A DNA stretch of 64,000 nt, from positions 124,001 to 188,000 of the forward strand of contig NZ_FOHZ01000001.1 of the NCBI RefSeq assembly GCF_900111555.1, given 5' to 3'. The stretch's first letter is position 1. Each line of letters begins with the position of its first letter. A model generated the notes under the pieces. It searched no databases and was not told where the DNA came from. It saw only the letters and a list, made by a program, of their open reading frames with translations. Of this stretch, positions 35,227 to 44,042 are shown piece after piece. The position numbers were made by a program, and so were the translations under genes. This DNA comes from Marinobacter segnicrescens. Its GTDB lineage: Bacteria; Pseudomonadota; Gammaproteobacteria; Pseudomonadales; Oleiphilaceae.

Positions 35227-35778
35227 TCAGACTGCCTTAGCAACAATAACCGTGTCCACTCCTGGCCCCCGATCCTCTGATAACTGAAGCCTGGTTTCGT
35301 AACCGCGACTTTCCAGCAAACGAAGATGCGATGAGTTGCTAGACCATGACCTCACACTGACGATGCCGTTGGGTTCGGCTTGTCTTACATAATCCTCAAT
35401 GGCTTCATACAAGGCGTTGGCGACACCCCTGCCACGAAAAGCTGGAGCCACCGCAATGGTGGTGACATAGGCCGATGACCTGAAAGCGGCCGCGTCATAG
35501 GGATAATCGCGTCTGAAGGACAGAAAGCCCGCAATTTCCGGCCCAATCCTGGCCAAAAATACCGGTTGTTGGCTCATAGTCGCAAAATATTGATGTGGCT
35601 CTGCGATAACCTTGGAATCTTTCCCGAAAACCACATCTTTCGTGCCCTCGCGCGCAGAGAGGGGAGGAACAAACTCCTGATCAACCAGCTTCAGGATATC
35701 CCAGACTCCAGAAGAGGCAGCAGGATCCTGAGCTAGGCATTCCAGGTACTGAATTTCAGTAGCAACACGGTTAGTCAT
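35227..35778 (-). CDS. GNAT family N-acetyltransferase
   Basis: The protein has 183 residues from the ATG at 35778. The acetyl-CoA loop is seen in VAPAFRGRGVANALYEAIE, preceded by the SAYVTTIAV strand, and the fold ends SRGYETRLQLSED. The substrate is unknown. Its start overlaps the end of the membrane-protein gene by 8 bp, so the two are probably translated as a coupled pair. Both are AT-richer than their neighbours. Confidence 0.85.
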   Translation of the reverse strand: MTNRVATEIQYLECLAQDPAASSGVWDILKLVDQEFVPPLSAREGTKDVVFGKDSKVIAEPHQYFATMSQQPVFLARIGPEIAGFLSFRRDYPYDAAAFRSSAYVTTIAVAPAFRGRGVANALYEAIEDYVRQAEPNGIVSVRSWSSNSSHLRLLESRGYETRLQLSEDRGPGVDTVIVAKAV

Positions 35779-37132
35779 CAATCATCTTCATCCAGTCTTT
35801 TTTGGCAACTGCGACCTGTTCTCGGCGGCTAAGCTGACTCCCCAGGAAAATAACCCCAAAGTAGAAGATGAAAGATCCAAACAGTATCAGCAGGGCAAGC
35901 ATACGCGGAAGGTCAAAAACAAACTCTGGTTGAATGTCGCTGGAGAAAATCGACGGAGCAAATGCTGCAATCCCGGCTGCGGTATTCAACAAGAAAAGCA
36001 CTTCCAGCATTTTGGTGTTTCGGTTGAGCGCCCGACTTTCCAGCAGAGACAAATAATTGTTCTGCTCAACAATATAATTACTGATCCTTTCAGCGAAGTC
36101 CTTCAGAATTCCGATCTGTTTATCGATCCCGAAGTCAGTCATGAATATTTCAAGATCGTCTCTATACTGTGCATTCTTGGTGATAAAGTCTGAATTCTGT
36201 GCCGCAAAAATACTGGAGAACATCTCATTCTTACGCGCCTCAAGAAATCTCCCGAAGCTTTGCAGATAAGCAACATTGAGCTCACGACGCTTGATTACCG
36301 TTCTGTCAATATAAGCCTCAAGGTCCCTGATTTCGAAGATAGAGCCATGGATCTGGAACCAGTGCGAATGGGCGTGGGAAAACATCTGCTCCAGTTCATT
36401 CGTCCAGCACTGCTCCCGAACGACAAACGACCAGGTGTTAGCAACATACCGCCCCTCCGAACCGCGCAAGGGCTCATCCGTTGCAGAGCTATTCAGACCA
36501 CAACCCTGTTTTATGGCGCTGTTTTGGTCAAGGAACACCAACGCATTTCGGGTCTCTTCGCTGGCGAACGCATCATCGCTTAATAGAAAGATCGGGCGAA
36601 AATCATGAAACTTATACCGCTTTCGTTGGGCGACCTGGTCACTGATCAGTGAGAGTATCTGGTCCACTCGACGACCAAAATCAAGTTCACCCCGATCTGC
36701 CGGAATCTCGAACGAACTCAACCTTCCCCTGACCTCACCATTGCGCGAAAGATAGATCAGATAGTCAAGGTTTTTATCATCAAGGAACTGCTGATGTGAG
36801 CCAAGAAGTCTTTTGGCTAGTTCGCAAGGTTCTTTCGCCTCGTACTTTGGGCTTTGCAGCCAGAAACCAAGTGTACCTGCTGGATCCAACTCCGTTCTCA
36901 AGTGCCAATGCTGTCCCTTGAAAATTATCTCTTCCTCTGCGAGTACGTATTTCTGATCTGCCCGGGCGAGATAACTGAAATTGAAAACGGAAAGGTCAGA
37001 AAGTCTGGGACGAAGATCAGGAAACACCTCCCTCATGCGAGCCAGACATGTGTCTAGAACTCCTTCTTCTACAATCGAGCCACCCAGGTCGTATCTGATC
37101 GAGTACAATAAGGATCCTCGTAGTTCCTCCAT
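35771..37132 (-). CDS. Membrane protein of unknown function, CorA-like topology without GMN
   Basis: The protein has 453 residues. A long soluble N-terminal part (~1-350) ends in charged helices (LLESRALNRNTKMLEVLF). Two hydrophobic segments follow near the C-terminus (~372-388 and ~405-428), then a basic tail (RREQVAVAKKDWMK). The layout resembles CorA-type Mg2+ channels, but the GMN motif is missing and the N-terminal part is not recognisable. I cannot assign a family. GAGGGG lies just before the ATG. The coupled GNAT gene downstream and its distinct base composition suggest an acquired two-gene cassette. Confidence 0.6.
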   Translation of the reverse strand: MEELRGSLLYSIRYDLGGSIVEEGVLDTCLARMREVFPDLRPRLSDLSVFNFSYLARADQKYVLAEEEIIFKGQHWHLRTELDPAGTLGFWLQSPKYEAKEPCELAKRLLGSHQQFLDDKNLDYLIYLSRNGEVRGRLSSFEIPADRGELDFGRRVDQILSLISDQVAQRKRYKFHDFRPIFLLSDDAFASEETRNALVFLDQNSAIKQGCGLNSSATDEPLRGSEGRYVANTWSFVVREQCWTNELEQMFSHAHSHWFQIHGSIFEIRDLEAYIDRTVIKRRELNVAYLQSFGRFLEARKNEMFSSIFAAQNSDFITKNAQYRDDLEIFMTDFGIDKQIGILKDFAERISNYIVEQNNYLSLLESRALNRNTKMLEVLFLLNTAAGIAAFAPSIFSSDIQPEFVFDLPRMLALLILFGSFIFYFGVIFLGSQLSRREQVAVAKKDWMKMIDD

Positions 37133-37284
37133 GAGCCCCTCGTTACGTAAAATCGTACGTTTTCATTCAGCCCGATCAGGGCCTTCTCAAAAGAATAAAC
37201 AGCTTCTTCTGACCGGGCAACCGACAGGGCCCCAATTAAGACGGGTGGCCTTGCCGGATCGCACCAGATATGCCTGAACCGGTA

Positions 37285-38841
37285 TCAGGCGACGCCCTGC
37301 TCCCGTGCCATCGCCATCGCGGCTTTTGGCCCCGTCCACAGGGACGGCAGGATGATCAGGGAAACGGGTATCGCGGTCAGCACAATAAACTGCTGCAGCA
37401 CGCCGATCTGGCCGGCGCCCATGTACAACAGGATTGCCGCCATCAGGGCCATCGCGCCGCCCCAGAACACCCGGATCCAGGGGTTTGGCTCGTCATGCCC
37501 GGCGCCAACCATGGCTATGGAATAACTCATGGAGTCACCCGTGGTGGCCACGAAAATCGTGGTCAACAGCAGTATGGCAGCGGCCATCCAGGTGCCACCT
37601 GGCAGGGCCTGGGCTACGGTCAGGGTCGCCACATCAAACTGAAAATTGCCCAGTGCCTCGGTCAGGTCAAAGGTGCCGGCCAGCTGGTGGTAGATGCCGG
37701 AGCCGCCCAGCAGGGTGAACCATATCGTGGTCGCTATCGGCGCTAACACGGCCACCGCTACGATCATCTCCCGTACTGTCCGGCCCCGGGAGATCCGGGA
37801 GACAAACACCGCCATCAGCGGGGTGTATCCGATAAACCAGGCGAAGAAGAACACCGTCCACCACTTCATCCACCAGGCTGGAGCGGTTTCCGACGTCATA
37901 GTGGCCATGGCAAAGAATGAGGACATATATTCACCCATGGACTGGGTATAGGTATTCACCAGGAACAGGGTCGGTCCGAACACAAGGATCACTGCTGCGA
38001 TGGCCAGGGCCAGCAGCACGTTGAAACGACTCAGCAGCTGGATACCCTTGTGCAGCCCACTCATGGCAGAGGTCATATACACCCCGGCCAGCACCGCCAG
38101 TACGGTCAACTGGGTACCATAGCCATCGGTAACGCCGAACAGTTCATGCAGGCCAAAGCTCATCTGTGTTGCCAGGAAGCCGATCGGTCCCACGGTGCCC
38201 GCCACCACGGCGATGACACAGAAAGCGTCCACTACGCCACCCAGACGCCCCTGGATGACGCTCTCCCCAAATACCGGGTACAGCAGCGTGCGTGGCTGCA
38301 GTGGTTTGCCCTGGCCGTAATGTGCCCGGGACAGCACCAGTGCCGTCAGCGACCCAAGTACGGCCCAGGCCAGGAAGCCCCAGTGGGTGAACGACTGGGC
38401 CATGGCTGGCGCCACAGCCGCGGATGTGCCGGCTTCAGCGCCGGAGGCAGGTGGTGATACCACAAAGTGATACACCGGCTCGCCGGCGGCGAAGAAGACA
38501 CCACCACCTGCCAGCAAGGTGCACAGGATCATCGATAACCAGCGGAAGCGGCTGATTTCTGGCTTATCAAGCCCACCAAGCCGGGCGGCGCCGGCACGGC
38601 TCATAGCCGTACCAATGGCGATAAAGAAGGTCAGCAGCAACAATACCTGGAAGAACGACCCCAGGTATTTGGCGGTCCAGGTGAAACCGTTGCCAATCAG
38701 GCCGGCAACGTAGTTACTGTCCACCACGGAGGCACCAACAAACAGGAGGATAAAACCGATGGTCAGCGTGAGTACCACGGGATCACTATCGGTCAGGAGG
38801 CGGGATTTGGCTCCCGTTGCGGGAACGGACTCAGCAGTCAT
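37285..38841 (-). CDS. BCCT family transporter
   Basis: The protein has 518 residues and twelve predicted membrane segments. The family mark is SRISRGRTVREM after TM8. The aromatic motif that lines the betaine site in BetP (WAWWISWSPF) reads FAWFIGYTPL here, so one Trp is Phe and another Tyr. Substrate preference may differ from glycine betaine. It is a cytoplasmic-membrane symporter for quaternary or zwitterionic osmolytes and a single-gene unit. Confidence 0.9.
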   Translation of the reverse strand: MTAESVPATGAKSRLLTDSDPVVLTLTIGFILLFVGASVVDSNYVAGLIGNGFTWTAKYLGSFFQVLLLLTFFIAIGTAMSRAGAARLGGLDKPEISRFRWLSMILCTLLAGGGVFFAAGEPVYHFVVSPPASGAEAGTSAAVAPAMAQSFTHWGFLAWAVLGSLTALVLSRAHYGQGKPLQPRTLLYPVFGESVIQGRLGGVVDAFCVIAVVAGTVGPIGFLATQMSFGLHELFGVTDGYGTQLTVLAVLAGVYMTSAMSGLHKGIQLLSRFNVLLALAIAAVILVFGPTLFLVNTYTQSMGEYMSSFFAMATMTSETAPAWWMKWWTVFFFAWFIGYTPLMAVFVSRISRGRTVREMIVAVAVLAPIATTIWFTLLGGSGIYHQLAGTFDLTEALGNFQFDVATLTVAQALPGGTWMAAAILLLTTIFVATTGDSMSYSIAMVGAGHDEPNPWIRVFWGGAMALMAAILLYMGAGQIGVLQQFIVLTAIPVSLIILPSLWTGPKAAMAMAREQGVA

Positions 38842-38999
38842 AGGGTCAGGCCTTCAGGAAAAACGGCGCACCCTACAGGAAAGGCCTCCACTTTGCACAG
38901 GATGCCGGCCAGCCCGGCGTCCGTAGTAACCGACACCCGTTATCATCACAACGGATTACTGCCCGAGCGACCAGCCCAGCAATTTGTTGCGATTTCCGA

Positions 39000-39038
39000 T
39001 ATAATGAGTGTTTGACGGTGGCAAACAAGCCAACCGTC
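39000..39038 (+). promoter_or_regulatory. -10 element and 5'-UTR hairpin of the small-protein gene
   Basis: A perfect TATAAT at 39000-39005 (no clear -35) is followed by a hairpin with outer stem GACGGT/ACCGTC (39014-39019 with 39033-39038) and inner GGC/GCC with one bulged A. The hairpin begins about where transcription should start and ends 4 bases before the GGGAG ribosome site. It could protect the 5' end or affect translation. Confidence 0.55.
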
Positions 39039-39053
39039 GATCGGGAGAACAAT

Positions 39054-39218
39054 ATGAGCAAGAAACCGGTAAAGGCCACGTTAACCACAGCCATGATTGA
39101 AGAGCAGACTGCTGCTTTTCTGAAGTCTGGCGGAACGATCGAATATGTCGACAAGGGCAAGAGTGGGCAACTCTCCCTCACCGGGTCAAAACAAATCAAC
39201 CTTAGAACGGATAAATAA
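39054..39218 (+). CDS. 54-residue protein of unknown function
   Basis: The ATG at 39054 lies 7 bases after GGGAG; an in-frame start 14 codons earlier would begin inside the hairpin leader and is unlikely. The product is hydrophilic and carries the string AAFLKSGGTIEYVDKGKSGQ, a pattern I associate with small conserved gammaproteobacterial proteins, though I cannot give a name or function. It stands alone between a BCCT gene and a GST gene. Confidence 0.7.
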   Translation: MSKKPVKATLTTAMIEEQTAAFLKSGGTIEYVDKGKSGQLSLTGSKQINLRTDK

Positions 39219-39352
39219 CCGTAAAGGAAAACCGGGCTATGCCGCCCGTGGTTGGAGCTGGTCGCAAAGACACTTACGGGTGGTGTTTGCGGTGACGTAC
39301 CCCCTATACTGACCCAAAAAACAACGCCCCACCACCAACCAATGGAACAACA

Positions 39353-40030
39353 ATGATTCGACTCCACGGTTTTTCTGCCAGCAACTACTACAACGTGCCC
39401 AAGCTTGCCCTTCTGGAGAAAGGTGTCGAGTTTGAGGAAGTGCTTTCCTATACCGGCGTCGGCCCGAAGTACAAGCCGGAATACCTGGACAAGAGCCCGC
39501 TTGGCAAGGTGCCGGCACTGGAAACACCGAAAGGTTTTATCAGTGAATCCCGCCCCATTCTGGAATACATCGAGCGCACCTACCCGGAGCCTTCCCTGAT
39601 ACCCCAGTCACCGTTTGACGTTGCCAAGGTCCAGGAACTGTCGCAGTTCATCGAACTGTATTTCGAGCTGGTGGCCCGCCGCCTGATCCCGAACCTCCTC
39701 GGGGGCACACAGCCGCACCCTGCCGTACTGAAAGAAGTGGAGACCGGTCTCGACAAGGCTGCGGCAGCACTGCCGAAACTGTCCTCGTTTGACCAGTTTG
39801 CCTATGGCGACAAGTTTACTGTGGCGGATATTGCAGCGATTCTGAACCTGCCCATCGTGCGTAACGTCGGCAAGGCATTCCTTGACCGTGACCCACTGGC
39901 TGAAGTGCCGGGACTACACGACTACTTCAAGCGCATGGCCCAAAGGCCGGCAGTGCAGAAGGTCCAGGCCGATGCTGCCAAGAACAGGCCGCAGTTCATG
40001 GCCCACCTTAAGGCGCTCTACGGAATCTGA
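39353..40030 (+). CDS. Glutathione S-transferase family protein
   Basis: The protein has 225 residues. The N-terminal thioredoxin-like domain (~1-80) begins MIRLHGFSASNYYN, where a Ser/Tyr can activate glutathione, and includes SPLGKVPALE with the cis-Pro and ISESRPILEYI with the Glu-Ser that bind the gamma-glutamyl group. The helical C-terminal domain (~90-220) contains FTVADIAAI. It conjugates or reduces substrates with glutathione in the cytoplasm; the substrate is not evident. Confidence 0.92.
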   Translation: MIRLHGFSASNYYNVPKLALLEKGVEFEEVLSYTGVGPKYKPEYLDKSPLGKVPALETPKGFISESRPILEYIERTYPEPSLIPQSPFDVAKVQELSQFIELYFELVARRLIPNLLGGTQPHPAVLKEVETGLDKAAAALPKLSSFDQFAYGDKFTVADIAAILNLPIVRNVGKAFLDRDPLAEVPGLHDYFKRMAQRPAVQKVQADAAKNRPQFMAHLKALYGI

Positions 40031-40292
40031 ACCGCCCCGCCACAGACCTCTTCACCCCTGAATCACACACCGGCGCCCGGAGCAGTTTGCCCGGGCCTCG
40101 GGTCACCTTCCCTCCCCCAAAACTCGTCATAGTCGTGAAAAGTCGACGTTGGCCGTTCGTTTCATTGCGGTCTACGCTGACTTGAAAACGCTGTGGCTGC
40201 CTGTGCACCCTGTAGCCGCATTACAGCATCCGCCCGGACCAGGCGGGGACACCCTGATCCGGAAAGTTCGCCAAAAGACCGGCGGGAGCAGC

Positions 40293-41600
40293 ATGAAGTT
40301 TCCTTCAAGCACAGCGTTTGCCCTTCTGGGGGCAGCCCTCATCGCCATTAGCTATGGGCTGGCGCGCTTCGCCTTCGGCTTGTTCGTTCCGCCGATAAGG
40401 GGCGCACTGGACCTGTCGCCGGAGGTGATCGGCCTGATTGGCGCGCTGCCACTCATCAGTTTTGTATTGGCCAGCCTGGTTGCCCCCCGGGCTGCCACAC
40501 GGCTTGGCTCACGCAACACCGCCCTCCTGTCGGGTGGTTTTGGTGCAGCAGGGCTGGCGCTGATAAGCCAGGCGTCCGGAGCCGTGTCCCTTGGGGTGGG
40601 CGTCTTTGCCTGCGGCATCTGTACAGGCCTTATGATGCCTGCTCTCACGGCGGCCATGCAGGCGCTGGTAAAGCGCTCCCTGCATGGCAGGGTGAGCTCG
40701 GTAATGAACGCCGGTACCAGCATCGGCGTGGCAGTGTCAGTGCCGGCCGTACTTTTCCTCGCCGATGCGTGGCGCTATGCCTATGCCTCCTTCGCTGTCC
40801 TTGCTGTTATCGGCATCGTTGCCACCTGGTATTTCATTCCCTCGGTATCGCGGGTCACCCCGGCAAACGCCGCACCCCCACCTGGCATCACCCTTGCCCA
40901 ATGGTCCCGGCTGTTCAGGCTGTCGCTGTTTGCCTTTGTGATGGGCTTTGTTTCCGCTGCCTACTGGGTCTTCGCGCCGGACCTGGTGGTCACCCTCGGA
41001 AACCTGCCAGCCAGCATGACAGGCTGGCTGTGGCTCGCAGTCGGTGTTGCTGGCCTCGGCGGTGCCGTGGTGGCGGACCTTGCCGATCGCAATAACCCGC
41101 CGATCACCCACGCACTGATGCTGGTGATGTTGGCTGCCAGCCTGTCACTGCTCGCTGCAAGCCCCGACCAGATGGTGATCTCTGTATTCTCTGGGCTGGT
41201 GTTCGGCCTGGCGTACATGAGCCTGACCGGGCTCTATCTCATGACCGGGATCCGCCTGCTGCCCGGAAGGCTATCCATGGGACCGGTCATGCCCTTTGTG
41301 GCAATCTCCCTGGGACAGGCCGCAGGGTCTCCACTGGTTGGCATACTGGTGAATGAGTTCAGCTACGCCTTCGCGTTTGCAATGTTTTCAGCAGCGGGAA
41401 TCATCGTCGCAATGTTCTCCCCCCTGTATCCCCGCTATATTGAGCAGGAAGCCGACGAGGCCGGCGAAGAGCAAACCGGTCTTCAGGCGGCCTATGATTA
41501 TCAGTTACAGGACGAGCACGGCGAGCCCTTCAGCCCCGTGACGCCAGAACCCACTGCGGGCTCAGCGGCGCTTGACGAAAGTGACGAGGGCCGGGGTTGA
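40293..41600 (+). CDS. MFS transporter (YbfB/CynX-like)
   Basis: The ATG at 40293 follows GGGAG; the frame's earlier start would add a non-hydrophobic, unlikely tail. The 435 residues hold about twelve hydrophobic segments starting ALLGAALIAISYGLARFAFG, typical of the YbfB/YjiJ branch of the major facilitator superfamily. An unusual acidic C-terminal tail of ~55 residues follows the last segment. Substrate unknown. Confidence 0.85.
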   Translation: MKFPSSTAFALLGAALIAISYGLARFAFGLFVPPIRGALDLSPEVIGLIGALPLISFVLASLVAPRAATRLGSRNTALLSGGFGAAGLALISQASGAVSLGVGVFACGICTGLMMPALTAAMQALVKRSLHGRVSSVMNAGTSIGVAVSVPAVLFLADAWRYAYASFAVLAVIGIVATWYFIPSVSRVTPANAAPPPGITLAQWSRLFRLSLFAFVMGFVSAAYWVFAPDLVVTLGNLPASMTGWLWLAVGVAGLGGAVVADLADRNNPPITHALMLVMLAASLSLLAASPDQMVISVFSGLVFGLAYMSLTGLYLMTGIRLLPGRLSMGPVMPFVAISLGQAAGSPLVGILVNEFSYAFAFAMFSAAGIIVAMFSPLYPRYIEQEADEAGEEQTGLQAAYDYQLQDEHGEPFSPVTPEPTAGSAALDESDEGRG

Positions 41601-41748
41601 CGCAGGTTCCCGGGCAACCGAAAATCTCACCTTCGTTGTACACTTTCCGGGGAAGGTCTCAAGGTACAACGCTTCTGGCACCTCCAACCTGTAAAACCCG
41701 GCCATATCGCCACTCATCAGCAACGCTTGAGACAAAGGGAATCCGTTC

Positions 41749-42138
41749 ATGAAACCTAAAGAGCTGGTCGCGCAGTTTATTGCCCATATACACGCCCAGC
41801 GATTCGATGAGGCGAAAGAGCTGCTGGCCACTGAAGGCTTCGAATATGTTGGACCCAATATGCGCTTCCTCAGTCGCGATGACATGCTGGCTTACCAGTT
41901 TGGCATGGCGGCCATCCAGAAGGACCTGATTGTCCGCCAGCTCAGCGCTGACGGCGAGCATGTCTTCGCCATCCTCGATTACCAGACCCACTTCGAGCCA
42001 ATCGGCGATGTAAGGCTTGCCCTCTGGTTCCGGGTTGAGGACGACCGGATTCTCACAGTGGAAGCTTTCTATAACGCCGCTGTTGTGGAAAACATGCTGG
42101 GCGGCAACCTCCCCACCGCTGTTGATACCAGCCAGTAA
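41749..42138 (+). CDS. NTF2/SnoaL-like domain protein
   Basis: The protein has 129 residues in one alpha+beta cone-like domain. It starts with the helix MKPKELVAQFIAHIHAQRFDEA, then a conical-sheet pattern ending DRILTVEAFYNAA. The fold is used by isomerases, hydratases and ligand-binding proteins, and no catalytic motif can be pinned down. It is followed by the HDAC-like gene on the same strand (96-bp gap). Confidence 0.75.
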   Translation: MKPKELVAQFIAHIHAQRFDEAKELLATEGFEYVGPNMRFLSRDDMLAYQFGMAAIQKDLIVRQLSADGEHVFAILDYQTHFEPIGDVRLALWFRVEDDRILTVEAFYNAAVVENMLGGNLPTAVDTSQ

Positions 42139-42234
42139 ACGCCGCAAGCCAGCACAGCCCCACCTCCCACTCATCGTTGATTTACTCCCAATTTGGCCAT
42201 GGGCCGACTAGTCTGAAGGGAGATAAACCAACCT

Positions 42235-43356
42235 ATGGGAAGGGAAAACCCCGTGATAGGCGATCGAACTGTCAGTGTCTTCTATGATGAAGTCATGCTG
42301 GGACACAATCCCCAGGTTGACCTGCCGTTCATTCCGAGCCGGGTTGAGAAACGTGTTCGGTCGATTCTTCAGAACCTGGAGTTCAAGTGGAGCTATCCTG
42401 AGCATCCGGGCCGGTTGTCCGCAATCAAGGCCTGGCTGGACAACTACCCGGTGCCCGGCGTGCGAATTGAGCAGGGGGCTGCTCCGGCAACCTATGAACA
42501 GCTCTCCCGGGTTCATACCACCTCCTACCTGGACCACCTTTTCTCTCTGGAGGGCCAACGCGCCTGGCTGGACAGGGACACAACCGCTGTATCACCGGAC
42601 AGCATCCATGCAGCTACCACGGCCGCAGGCAATGCCATTGCCGCCGTAGAGAGTGTCATGGCCGGGAACTCAGACAGTGCGTTTGCCCTGGTGCGACCAC
42701 CGGGCCACCATGCCGAGCCGGTACGTGCCCGAGGCTTCTGCCTGCTCAATAACGTCGCCATAGCTGCGGCCCATGCCCATGCGAAACTCGGCTGCGAGCG
42801 CATTCTGATCGTCGACTGGGATGCCCACCACGGCAACGGAACCCAGGAAATCTTCTGGGCAGACCCCGATGTGCTGTTCTTCGACACCCACTGCGCGGCA
42901 CCCTTCTATCCCGGTTCCGGGCTGTTACAGGACGTGGGTGAGGGTATGGGGGAAGGCTACACCATCAACGTTCCCCTGCCGGAGGCGGCGGGCGACATCG
43001 CTTTTGAAAAGGTTTTCCGGGAGCTCCTGGTACCTGCCGCTGATTACTTCAAGCCAGACCTGGTATTGGTCTCAGCCGGTTTCGACCCCCACCGCAACGA
43101 TATGGCTTTCAACGTGTCCTATGACGGTTTCAGGATGATGGCCAGCATTGTCCGGGACATCGCGGACCGGCACTGCCAGGGGCGGATCGCCTGCGTTCTG
43201 GAGGGCGGTTATAACCTGACCTCCCTGGGCCGAGGTGTGCATGCCGTTCTGGAAGTACTCGCCGGCGGCGAGGCACCCGTTCTCAAGGAACCCGGTATTG
43301 CGGAGGCTGAAGAGGCCGTGGCGTTCCATCGCTCGGCTTTCGGTGAGGAAATCTGA
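42235..43356 (+). CDS. Histone deacetylase-family protein (class II-like)
   Basis: The protein has 373 residues from the ATG at 42235; a GTG at 42253 after GGAAGGG is an equally good start. Catalytic His158-His159 are in RPPGHHAEP. Zinc ligands Asp196 and His198 are in VDWDAHHGNGTQ, with a third Asp in SAGFDPHRND (~287). The GLLQDVGEGMGEGYTIN loop is seen in bacterial acetylpolyamine amidohydrolase or HDAH-type enzymes. It should remove acetyl groups from polyamines or lysines in the cytoplasm. Confidence 0.9.
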   Translation: MGRENPVIGDRTVSVFYDEVMLGHNPQVDLPFIPSRVEKRVRSILQNLEFKWSYPEHPGRLSAIKAWLDNYPVPGVRIEQGAAPATYEQLSRVHTTSYLDHLFSLEGQRAWLDRDTTAVSPDSIHAATTAAGNAIAAVESVMAGNSDSAFALVRPPGHHAEPVRARGFCLLNNVAIAAAHAHAKLGCERILIVDWDAHHGNGTQEIFWADPDVLFFDTHCAAPFYPGSGLLQDVGEGMGEGYTINVPLPEAAGDIAFEKVFRELLVPAADYFKPDLVLVSAGFDPHRNDMAFNVSYDGFRMMASIVRDIADRHCQGRIACVLEGGYNLTSLGRGVHAVLEVLAGGEAPVLKEPGIAEAEEAVAFHRSAFGEEI

Positions 43357-43441
43357 CACCCGAATGTCAAGAACACCGGCAGGCTGTTGATATCTAACGG
43401 CACGGGAGCCAGAACAGCGGCTTCTATTTCAGACACAAAGC

Positions 43442-43467
43442 AAAAAGGCAGCCGAAGCTGCCTTTTT
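43442..43467. terminator. Bidirectional Rho-independent terminator
   Basis: An 11-bp stem AAAAAGGCAGC / GCTGCCTTTTT (43442-43452 with 43457-43467) with a CGAA loop. It is T-rich on both strands and lies between the convergent HDAC-like and cold-shock genes. Confidence 0.92.
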
Positions 43468-43488
43468 CAGATCATGTAGTTGGCTATA

Positions 43489-43695
43489 TCAGATAGCGAC
43501 TACATTGTCCGCCTGCGGGCCTTTCTGGCCATCGCTGACGTTGAATTCAACCTGCTGACCTTCTGCCAGGGTTTTAAAGCCGCTGCCCTGGATGGCGCTG
43601 AAGTGAACAAACACGTCCGGGCCACTTTCACGAGTGATAAAACCAAAGCCCTTTGCTTCGTTGAAGAACTTGACAGTACCGGTAGTAATAGACAT
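43489..43695 (-). CDS. Cold-shock domain protein (CspA family)
   Basis: The protein has 68 residues from the ATG at 43695 behind AGGA. It carries the RNP1 and RNP2 motifs KGFGFIT and DVFVHFS of the nucleic-acid-binding OB fold. It acts as an RNA chaperone, often induced by cold or in stationary phase. The frame's earlier start would add 15 unlikely residues. A long upstream untranslated region fits the family's post-transcriptional control, and a strong terminator follows. Confidence 0.95.
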   Translation of the reverse strand: MSITTGTVKFFNEAKGFGFITRESGPDVFVHFSAIQGSGFKTLAEGQQVEFNVSDGQKGPQADNVVAI

Positions 43696-44042
43696 ATAGA
43701 AATATCCTGTAATCATTAATTTTGGTTGCAGCCAGTTCATCAGAATGATAACCGGTCAGCGATATGCGGAAAAAATATGAAGACTCGAAAACAGGACGGT
43801 GGACTACCAGTAATAACCAGAGAAACGTCTTATTCTTGAAGTTCGAAACAAATCTTTTCTACCGACCCACAGTAACCCATAAAGTCCCCGTTACCTAATT
43901 TATTTTAATAAGTACAAACCCCTGAATCCGGATTGCCGTTACCAGGCTATCAACAGTCGGCGACTACCTGTACACTACGCACCCAATTTTTCAGGTCAGC
44001 CCCTTGTGCCGGGCCGCCCTCTTCCTTCCAGGACTGTTTCTT
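43696..44042. other. Intergenic region of csp and ybiT
   Basis: About 345 bp, divergent. The part nearest the cold-shock gene is AT-rich and likely forms its long 5' leader. I do not find a recognisable cold box. An AGGA site lies before the TTG start of ybiT. Confidence 0.5.
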
